Source: Pseudomonadota bacterium
Lineage (GTDB): Bacteria > Pseudomonadota > Gammaproteobacteria > Steroidobacterales > Steroidobacteraceae
Direction of reading: 5' to 3'
Assembly (NCBI GenBank): GCA_023433705.1
Contig: JAEYUC010000057.1
Location: forward strand, 34,359 to 98,358
DNA: 64,000 nt
A program made the position numbers and the translations under genes. Numbering within the stretch: the stretch's first letter is position 1; each line of letters begins with the position of its first letter. The notes beneath the pieces were generated by a model. The model saw nothing but the letters and a program-made list of their open reading frames with translations, ran no database searches and had not been told where the DNA came from. Shown here piece after piece: positions 57,934 to 64,000 of this stretch.

Positions 57934-58485
57934 ATGTCCAGACAGATCGGGTACGTCGTAGGCAGTCTTCGCACTGATTCCTTCAACCGCAAGCTGGCCC
58001 AGGCGCTCGTCAGGCTCGCGCCCGCGGACTGCCACTTCAAGGAACTCAAGATCGGCGACCTGCCCCTCTACAACCAGGACGACGACGGCGACCAGGCGCC
58101 CGAGGTGCAACGCTTCAAGGCCGAGATCCGTTCCGTGGATGCGGTCATGTTCGTGACGCCCGAGTACAACCGTTCGGTTCCGGGTGTGCTCAAGAATGCG
58201 CTCGATCACGCCTCGCGCCCTTACGGCCAGAGCGCATGGGCCGGCAAACCGGCCGGCATCATCGGCTGCTCGCCCGGCGCGATCAGCACGGCGGTCGCAC
58301 AGCTGCACCTGCGGACCATCCTGGCCTATCTCGACATGCCGACACTGGGACAGCCCGAGGCCTACATCTACGTCAAGAACGGGTTCTTCGACGAGGCCGG
58401 CAACGTCGCGGACCCGGAATCCCGCAAGTTCCTGCATGGGTGGATGGACAAGTACGTGGCATGGGTGAAGCGCCTCACTAGCTGA
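57934..58485 (+). CDS. NADPH-dependent FMN reductase
   Basis: The 183-residue flavodoxin-like fold protein resembles ChrR/YieF-type quinone or chromate reductases. The FMN phosphate loop is GSLRTDSFNRKLA, and the PEYNRSVPGVLKNALDHASRP segment is the family signature. AGGAGG lies six bases upstream of ATG 57934. It diverges from the TPR/TonB-C gene across a 113-base gap with no recognised motif. Confidence 0.92.
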   Translation: MSRQIGYVVGSLRTDSFNRKLAQALVRLAPADCHFKELKIGDLPLYNQDDDGDQAPEVQRFKAEIRSVDAVMFVTPEYNRSVPGVLKNALDHASRPYGQSAWAGKPAGIIGCSPGAISTAVAQLHLRTILAYLDMPTLGQPEAYIYVKNGFFDEAGNVADPESRKFLHGWMDKYVAWVKRLTS

Positions 58486-58515
58486 TCCCCGGTCGAATGG
58501 GCATAGTGCCGGCCC

Positions 58516-59124
58516 ATGTCCATGTTGTTAGTCCTCGACCTGATCGGCGTTTTCATCTTCGCGCTGGCCGGCGGACTGGCGGGTGTCCGCAAGGGCCTCG
58601 ACATGTTCGGCGTCATGGTGCTCGCCGTCGCGACCGCGCTGTCCGGCGGCATCCTGCGCGACCTGCTGATCGGCGCGGTGCCGCCGGCGTCCTTCCAGGA
58701 CTGGCGATACGTCGGCTCGGCGCTGCTCGCCGGCTTCGTCACCTTCGCCTGGCATCCGCTGATCGAGCGTCTGCGCAATCCGGTGCGCGTGTTCGACGCG
58801 GCCGGTCTCGGATTGTTCGCCGTCGCTGGCACTCAACGTGCGCTGGAGTTCGGCCTGTCTCCCATGATGAGCGCGCTGCTCGGAATGCTGACCGGCATCG
58901 GCGGCGGCGTGGTCCGCGACCTGCTGCTCACGCGCGTGCCCGAGGTGCTGATCGGCGAGATCTATGCGCTGGCCGCTCTCGCGGCCGCGGTGATCGTGGT
59001 GGTCGGAGACTGGCTGCAATGGCCGCCCGCGCCGACCGGGATCGCGGCGGCGATCGTGTGTTTCGTGCTGCGCATCCTCGCGCTGTACTACAACTGGCAC
59101 ATGCCGCGCGCCCGCGGCGACTGA
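58516..59124 (+). CDS. TRIC-type (UPF0126) cation channel family protein
   Basis: The 202-residue inner membrane protein has seven predicted helices in two repeats. Each repeat holds the family signature GGxxRD(L/V)L: ALSGGILRDLLIG and GIGGGVVRDLLL. Bacterial relatives of trimeric intracellular cation channels carry these. A CATAGT -10-like hexamer at 58502-58507 predicts a nearly leaderless mRNA. Confidence 0.92.
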   Translation: MSMLLVLDLIGVFIFALAGGLAGVRKGLDMFGVMVLAVATALSGGILRDLLIGAVPPASFQDWRYVGSALLAGFVTFAWHPLIERLRNPVRVFDAAGLGLFAVAGTQRALEFGLSPMMSALLGMLTGIGGGVVRDLLLTRVPEVLIGEIYALAALAAAVIVVVGDWLQWPPAPTGIAAAIVCFVLRILALYYNWHMPRARGD

Positions 59125-59180
59125 GCTCCGCGCAATGAGTGAGCGGGGAGTGAGCACGAATTCTTGTTAAGCTCGCGCGC

Positions 59181-59900
59181 GTGAGCACGACACCCAGGAT
59201 CGCATTGCTGGCCGGCGCCACCGGCCTGGTCGGCGGACATCTTCTCGAGTACCTGCTGGACGCCCCTGACTACTCGCGCGTGTTCGCGCTGACGCGCCGG
59301 CCGCTCGGCAGGGAGCATCCGAAGCTCGCCAACCGCATCGTGGTCTTTCCGCGCATGGCCGAACAACTCCAGGGCCTCACGGCGCAGGACGCGTTCTGCT
59401 GCATCGGCACGACGATCCGGGAAGCCGGCTCGCAGGAGGCATTCCGCGCAGTCGACGTCGAAGCCGTGTTGCAGTTCGCACGCGCCGCGCGCGCCGCGCA
59501 GGCCACCCGGTTCGTGGTGGTGTCCGCGGCGCGGGCGGCCCCGGACTCGAAGAATTTCTACCTGCGAACCAAGAGCGAGATGGAAGAGGCGGTGGCGCGG
59601 CTCGGCTTCGCGTCGGTCGACATCCTGCAGCCGAGCCTGCTGTTGGGCGAGCGCAAGTCCGGGCGTTTTCTCGAAGACCTGGCCAAACTATTCGCGCCGG
59701 TCTTCGCCCCGCTGTTCACCGGCAAACTCGAAGTCCTGCGGCCCATTCCCGCGCAGACCGTGGCCCGCGCCATGTTAGGGGTGGCCCGTTCCGGACGGCG
59801 TGGCGTGCAGCGCTACACGTACGGTGCACTGCGACAGCTCGCCGAGACGCGGCCGGCGCAGCCCATTCCGGTGCAAAACGAGCAAAAGGCCTCCCGCTGA
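59181..59900 (+). CDS. NAD(P)-binding epimerase-like protein (HTATIP2/YbjT type)
   Basis: The 239-residue atypical short-chain dehydrogenase has nucleotide motif AGATGLVGGHLLEYLL near residues 12-27, a conserved CCIGTTIREAGSQEAFRAVD and LQPSLLLGERKSGR. The catalytic Ser-Tyr-Lys set is partly kept (VVVSAARA, FYLRTKSEME). Start GTG 59181 has no ribosome site and may be nearly leaderless. Substrate unknown. Confidence 0.85.
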   Translation: MSTTPRIALLAGATGLVGGHLLEYLLDAPDYSRVFALTRRPLGREHPKLANRIVVFPRMAEQLQGLTAQDAFCCIGTTIREAGSQEAFRAVDVEAVLQFARAARAAQATRFVVVSAARAAPDSKNFYLRTKSEMEEAVARLGFASVDILQPSLLLGERKSGRFLEDLAKLFAPVFAPLFTGKLEVLRPIPAQTVARAMLGVARSGRRGVQRYTYGALRQLAETRPAQPIPVQNEQKASR

Positions 59901-60019
59901 TCCGGATGGCCCCGCAACCGTGACGCGGCGCGCATTTGCGCGCAGCCGCATTCCGTAAAGTCCCCGTGTTGCGCCGGTCCCGATGACGTGGCCCGGACGC
60001 AACCCACGTTCGGGAAACG

Positions 60020-62560
60020 ATGAGTTCCAATCCGTACAGCTCGGTCCTGCGCAGCGGACTCACCCGACGACTGTGGGTGATCATTTCGCTCGCCATGCTC
60101 ATTCCGGTGGGCATCGCGCTGCTGTCGCGATGGCTCGATGCCGAGGAGCGCCGCGCCAACCTGCAGAACCTCGAGCTGGTCGCGCTGTCGCGCGAGAAGG
60201 CCTCGACCCTGCTGTTCGATTCGCAGGTGATGCCCAAGGATTTCACCAGCGGGCTCGACGGCCGTTACCTCGTGGTCCTCGATGGCGCGGGACGTACCCG
60301 CTTCAGCAGCGCTCCCGTGCCGGACGAGCTGGTGCAGCTCTTCAGCCGTCGCGTGCCGCGTGCGGCCGACGCACCGGGTGGCGCGACCATCCTCGCGTGG
60401 TACGCCGCGGGCCGCGAGTGGCGCGGGGCGATGACCCACATCGCCGCGCGTGATCCCGCGGATCCCGCTTCGGCGAGCATCGTCGTCGTATTCGGTCCGG
60501 AGGCGGCATTCGGCGCCACGCTCGCCGAGATGGCGCCGACCACCATCGGTCTGCTCGTGCTCACCATCGTGCTCGGTTTCGCCGTGGCCGCGATCATCGG
60601 CGAACGCTACATGCCGTCGCTGCGCGCGTTGCAGCGCGGACTCGCGCGCCTGCGCGAGCGCCGCTTCGAAACGCTGCCGCGCTTCTCGATCGACGAGTTC
60701 GCGCCGCTCGAACGCGAGTTCAACCAGACATCGTTGTCCCTGCAGCGCGACTGGCGCGCGTTCGAAATGCTCGGCGAAGTCGATCGCGCGCTGCTGGCCG
60801 CGAGCGAAATCGAACGCGCCCTCGACGTCGTGTTGCCGAAGTTCCGCGACCTCACGCGCAGCCAATGCGTGGGCGTCATCCTGCTGGACCCCACTGCGCA
60901 CGCGCATGGTCGCCTCTTCATGGCCGCGCTCGGCGCCGAGGAACAGCCGGTGCAGCGCGTGACGTTCGATCCCGCCATGCTCGCCACGGTGCGCGAAGCC
61001 TCCGAGGGACTCACCATCGCGCGCGTGGAGGAGAGCCGGCACTCGTTCCTGACTTCGATGCGCGATGCGGGCGCCGAATTCTTCTGGGCCTGGCCGGTGG
61101 TCGACGACGACCGGCTGAGCTCGCTGCTCGTCGTCGGTTATCACACCGAGCCGGTGAGGGATGCCGCCGCGGCCGCGTATGGCGCGGCCTTCGCCGAGCG
61201 CCTGCGCGCGGTGCTCTCGAACAGCGCGCGCGACGAACGGCTGTATCGCCAGGCTCACTACGATCCGCTCACCCAACTACCGAACCGCGCGCTGTTCCGC
61301 GATCGCCTCTCGCAGGAGCTCGCGGCGGCCTCGACCGGCCTCACGCGCGGCGCGCTCATGTACGTCGACCTCGATCACTTCAAGCGCGTCAACGACACGC
61401 TCGGGCACAGCGCGGGCGACCAGCTCCTGTCGATCGTCGCGCACCGGCTCAAGGCCTGCACCAAGGAAGGCGACACCGTCGCGCGGCTCGGCGGCGACGA
61501 GTTCACCGTGCTGCTGCGGAACGTCGGCGATTGCGACACCGTGCGGCAGATCGCCGACCGCGTGATCCGTTCGCTCGCGCTGCCCGCGAACCTGGCCGGC
61601 CGCGACTACCAGATGCGCGCGAGCGTCGGCGTGACCCTGTTCCCCGACGACGGCGTGGATCTCGAGGACGTGATCCGGCAGGCGGACCTCGCGATGTACC
61701 GTGCCAAGGCGCAAGGCCGCGGCCGCGCCGTGTTCTTCGAGCGCGAGATGGCGCAGCGCCGCCCGAGCTTCACGGATTCGGGTTTGCATCGCGCGTTGCG
61801 CCGCCGCGAATTCGCGCTGTTCTACCAGCCGCAATTCTCGCTGGCCGACAACCGGCTGTGCGGCGTCGAGGCGCTGCTGCGCTGGCAGACGCGGTACGAC
61901 GGCATCAAACTACCCGGGGAGTTCATTCCGGCCGCGGAGCATTCCGGGCTCATCACCGACATCGGCGGTTTCGTGCTCGACACCGCGTGCGCGCAATACG
62001 CCGAGTGGGTCGCCGCGGGCATCGCGCCGCGCAACTTCTCCGTCAACGTCTCGGTGCAGCAGCTCAAGGACACGGGATTCGTACGGCTCGTGCAGGCCGC
62101 GCTCGACCAGCATCACATCCAGCCGGCCTGCCTCGAGCTCGAGCTGGTCGAATCCGTGCTTGCCGACGCGGAAGTCGACGAACCGCTGCGCGCGCTCGCC
62201 GCGCTCGGCGTCAAGCTCGCGCTCGACGACTTCGGCACCGGGTATTCGTCGCTGAACTATTTGCGCCGATACCCCGTGCATACCGTCAAGCTCGACCGCA
62301 GCTTCCTCGACGAAGTGCCGCAGAACGAATCCGCGGGGGCGCTGGTAGAGTCCGTCATCACGATGGCGCACACCCTCGGAAAACGCGTGACGGCCGAAGG
62401 CGTTGAATCGGGCGGGCAGCTCGAGTTCCTGCGCTCGCGCGGCTGCGAGGCCGCGCAGGGCTTTTACCTCGCGCGACCCATGTCGGCCGCGGCGCTCACC
62501 GAGATCCTCGAGTCGCGCGGCCCCGGCTCGGAAATCGGCGATGCCCGCGCCGCGAGCTGA
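60020..62560 (+). CDS. GGDEF-EAL cyclic-di-GMP enzyme with periplasmic sensor
   Basis: The 846-residue protein has helices at about 18-36 and 172-195 enclosing a periplasmic sensor of about 135 residues. A HAMP-like linker, a GAF-like region (about 250-390), a GGDEF domain (about 405-565) and an EAL domain (about 580-830) follow. GGDEF (RLGGDEFTVLL) and EAL (GVEALLRWQ) motifs are intact, along with DDFGTGYSSLNYL in the EAL part, so both cyclase and phosphodiesterase activity are possible. Its 3' end overlaps the chosen NlpC/P60 start. Confidence 0.94.
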   Translation: MSSNPYSSVLRSGLTRRLWVIISLAMLIPVGIALLSRWLDAEERRANLQNLELVALSREKASTLLFDSQVMPKDFTSGLDGRYLVVLDGAGRTRFSSAPVPDELVQLFSRRVPRAADAPGGATILAWYAAGREWRGAMTHIAARDPADPASASIVVVFGPEAAFGATLAEMAPTTIGLLVLTIVLGFAVAAIIGERYMPSLRALQRGLARLRERRFETLPRFSIDEFAPLEREFNQTSLSLQRDWRAFEMLGEVDRALLAASEIERALDVVLPKFRDLTRSQCVGVILLDPTAHAHGRLFMAALGAEEQPVQRVTFDPAMLATVREASEGLTIARVEESRHSFLTSMRDAGAEFFWAWPVVDDDRLSSLLVVGYHTEPVRDAAAAAYGAAFAERLRAVLSNSARDERLYRQAHYDPLTQLPNRALFRDRLSQELAAASTGLTRGALMYVDLDHFKRVNDTLGHSAGDQLLSIVAHRLKACTKEGDTVARLGGDEFTVLLRNVGDCDTVRQIADRVIRSLALPANLAGRDYQMRASVGVTLFPDDGVDLEDVIRQADLAMYRAKAQGRGRAVFFEREMAQRRPSFTDSGLHRALRRREFALFYQPQFSLADNRLCGVEALLRWQTRYDGIKLPGEFIPAAEHSGLITDIGGFVLDTACAQYAEWVAAGIAPRNFSVNVSVQQLKDTGFVRLVQAALDQHHIQPACLELELVESVLADAEVDEPLRALAALGVKLALDDFGTGYSSLNYLRRYPVHTVKLDRSFLDEVPQNESAGALVESVITMAHTLGKRVTAEGVESGGQLEFLRSRGCEAAQGFYLARPMSAAALTEILESRGPGSEIGDARAAS

Positions 62561-63137
62561 GGATCGGGGACAGATTTATTTATCGACGATAAAAAGATCG
62601 TCGATAAATAAATCTGTCCCCTTCCTGGTCCTGCTGCTCGTCGGGTGCGCATCCGCGCCCGAGCCGCAGCCCTCGCAGCCTCCCATTCACGTACCCGTAA
62701 TCGCTCCGGCCATTCCGCCGGTCCCGGAATGGAATGGCAGGAAGGACTCGCGCGAGCTCGGCAGGATGCTCGCGGATTACGCGCTCACGATGCGCGGCAT
62801 TCCCTATCGCTACGGTGGCGCGACGACCGCGGGTTTCGACTGCAGCGGTCTCGTCTTCTTCACGCACCGCCGTTTCGGCCTCAACGTGCCGCGCACTTCG
62901 CGCGCACAGGCGGACCAGGCCGAACGCGTGAAGCGCCGCAAGCTCGAGCGCGGCGACCTGGTGTTCTTCCGGATCGGCAGCCGGCACGTCAATCACGTTG
63001 GCATTTACATCGGCGACGACCGATTCGTGCATGCCCCCGGAAAGGGGAAGCCTGTGACGATCAACTCGCTCGAGGACGAGTACTACGACAAGCGGTTCGA
63101 GTCGGCGGGCCGTTTCTGGGGCGGCGAGGCGGACTAG
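62541..63137 (+). CDS. NlpC/P60 lipoprotein, N-terminus formed by an inverted repeat
   Basis: The 198-residue cell-wall peptidase has catalytic Cys in GFDCSGLVFF, His in VNHVGIYIG and a third polar residue in RFVHAPG. It probably cleaves peptidoglycan stem peptides. The signal core and lipobox are FLVLLLVGC. The only ordinary in-frame start is ATG 62541, inside the end of the GGDEF-EAL gene. Residues about 9-26 come from the palindrome and supply the Lys/Arg n-region. No ATG, GTG or TTG lies between the repeat and the lipobox, so the original start was probably displaced by the repeat. Confidence 0.82.
   Translation: MPAPRAEDRGQIYLSTIKRSSINKSVPFLVLLLVGCASAPEPQPSQPPIHVPVIAPAIPPVPEWNGRKDSRELGRMLADYALTMRGIPYRYGGATTAGFDCSGLVFFTHRRFGLNVPRTSRAQADQAERVKRRKLERGDLVFFRIGSRHVNHVGIYIGDDRFVHAPGKGKPVTINSLEDEYYDKRFESAGRFWGGEAD
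62566..62621. repeat. Perfect 25-bp inverted repeat (REP-like, GGGGACAGAT type)
   Basis: Arms at 62566-62590 and 62597-62621 are perfectly complementary, with a six-base loop (AAAAAG). The outer ends read GGGGACAGAT and ATCTGTCCCC. It begins five bases after the GGDEF-EAL stop. It is AT-rich inside in an otherwise GC-rich region. Such GGGGACAGATTTATTT-type palindromes recur in proteobacterial genomes as REP-like elements moved by RAYT (IS200-like) transposases; none is present here. The copy is read as coding sequence by the following lipoprotein gene. Confidence 0.8.
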
Positions 63138-63317
63138 CACGGATATATGTCGAATGACCGCAATGCGGAAAATAAATCGGTCTCTGAACTGCGACAGGGT
63201 GCTCAGTTCACTCGTTGACCGTATATGACTGCGTTCGCACACTCCGTCAGCGAGTGAAAAAAGATCGCGTTCGGGAAGGAGCGCGGTCTCCATGGATCCC
63301 GGGGAAAAGAAGCGCAA

Positions 63318-64000
63318 ATGAGTGCCAAAGCAGATTTTGTCGTCAGCAACCTGACGCGGCCCACCGGCGGAGCCGCGACGGGCGGTTTTGTAATTAATCT
63401 GACGTCGTCGACGACGCCGATGGCGTTGTCGCAGCCTAAGGATCCGACGCTCGCCCAGTACACGTTCTTCGTGAGCCGCCGCCGCGAAGACGGCCGCGAG
63501 CGCTTCCGACTGCACATGGGGTACTTCGAGACCCTGCAGGCCGCGGAAGAAATGCTGAACATCGTTCGCGAGGTTTATCCGCAGGCCTGGGCCGGCGAAG
63601 CGCCCGGCAAGAAACTGCGCGCGAATGCCCAGGCGGGCACGCCCGCCGCGCCGGCGCCAGCGCCGGTCGCACCGCCTCGCGCTGCCGCACCCGCTCTACC
63701 GCCTCGCGCGGCCGCGCCCACCGCGCCCGTCGCATCTCCGGCGCCTGCCGCGCGGACTGCGGCGCCCGTCGCGCGGACCGCTCCGCCCCCCGCGCCACCC
63801 GTCGTTGCCAAGCCCACGCCGGCGGCGTCATCCGCTTTCAACGAGCCCTTCGTCCTGTCCGAGGGCGACGCGCCGTCGTTCGAGCCGCTCGACGTGCCCG
63901 TCGTGCAGCCGCCGCCCGCCCGCCCGGTAGTTAGCCCGCCGGCCCGCGCCGCCGCGCCGCCGCAGGCCAAGGCGGCCGCGCATCCGCCGGTCCACAAGCC
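63318..64000 (+). CDS. SPOR-like domain protein, partial
   Basis: The gene is open to the window edge (227 codons seen). An N-terminal segment FVINLTSSTTPMALS leads to a SPOR-like fold (about 45-100: YTFFVSRRREDGRERFRLHMGYFETLQAAEEML, ending VYPQAWAG). A long Ala/Pro-rich low-complexity stretch follows. Similar N-termini occur in TPR proteins that sense or bind at the envelope. GGGGAAAAGAAG precedes ATG 63318. The 180 bases upstream are comparatively AT-rich and contain TTGACC at 63216, but I cannot pair it with a -10. Confidence 0.7.
   Translation, partial: MSAKADFVVSNLTRPTGGAATGGFVINLTSSTTPMALSQPKDPTLAQYTFFVSRRREDGRERFRLHMGYFETLQAAEEMLNIVREVYPQAWAGEAPGKKLRANAQAGTPAAPAPAPVAPPRAAAPALPPRAAAPTAPVASPAPAARTAAPVARTAPPPAPPVVAKPTPAASSAFNEPFVLSEGDAPSFEPLDVPVVQPPPARPVVSPPARAAAPPQAKAAAHPPVHK

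Noticed and set aside
63138..63317. A small RNA or tRNA gene in the AT-richer gap
   Set aside because: I could not fold a cloverleaf or find a paired promoter and terminator.

Overview
The window is high-GC DNA (about two-thirds G+C by eye), coding-dense, with ordinary chromosomal gene content. An Rnk-like factor, NhaR, a PA0069-type radical SAM protein, IlvA with two C-terminal regulatory domains, EptA and glnK-amtB behind a sigma-54 promoter together suggest a gammaproteobacterium, possibly near Steroidobacteraceae or Xanthomonadales. The rank below class is a guess. I saw no rRNA, tRNA, CRISPR array, phage or plasmid genes. No gene-free gap exceeds about 250 bases.

Left part (1-22 kb). 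The 5' end of a ferredoxin-type reductase diverges from glnK-amtB, which has a sigma-54 promoter and paired NtrC-like sites; a quinone reductase follows. On the minus strand lies a BlaI-BlaR1-type regulatory pair next to a serine-hydrolase homologue that has lost its SxxK residues. Next on the minus strand is a tightly overlapping nhaR-mrpACDEFG operon (MrpA fused to MrpB) for Na+(K+)/H+ antiport. Rnk and a tandem universal stress protein diverge from nhaR. The acetolactate synthase subunits are divergent rather than in one operon. A chain of overlapping genes encodes a kelch-type lipoprotein, glyoxalase I and the AzlCD branched-chain amino acid exporter.

Middle part (22-44 kb). A FecI-FecR-TonB receptor cell-surface signalling set is followed by an Omp85-like outer membrane protein, the lipid A phosphoethanolamine transferase EptA and a cupin. 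A Tat-exported NAD-binding epimerase homologue and an S9 peptidase run on the minus strand. Then come a GNAT acetyltransferase, an alpha/beta hydrolase, a coiled-coil FHA protein, ilvA, a DUF885 lipoprotein and an MFS exporter. At 41.6-43.7 kb a PA0069-family radical SAM gene has a LexA box over its predicted -10 element. It is interrupted exactly at the third Fe-S cysteine by a full-length LAGLIDADG intein.

Right part (43.8-56.5 kb) is the best candidate for an undescribed system. Ten co-directional, nearly abutting genes encode four lipoproteins (one very Gly/Met/Pro-rich), a transmembrane Ser/Thr kinase with a repeat-rich extracytoplasmic part, an FHA-like/transmembrane/PEGA/SUMF1 protein, a small membrane protein, an Hsp70-like protein fused to FHA, and two VWA proteins sharing an almost identical Cys-rich membrane anchor. 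I infer an envelope-spanning, phosphorylation-linked complex; its function is unknown.

The remainder (56.4-64 kb) has a TPR/TonB-C protein overlapping the last cluster gene tail-to-tail by 116 bases, an FMN reductase, a TRIC-type channel, an NAD-binding epimerase-like protein, an intact GGDEF-EAL protein, and an NlpC/P60 lipoprotein. The start of that lipoprotein gene is built from a perfect 25-bp inverted repeat. The window ends inside a SPOR-like protein gene.
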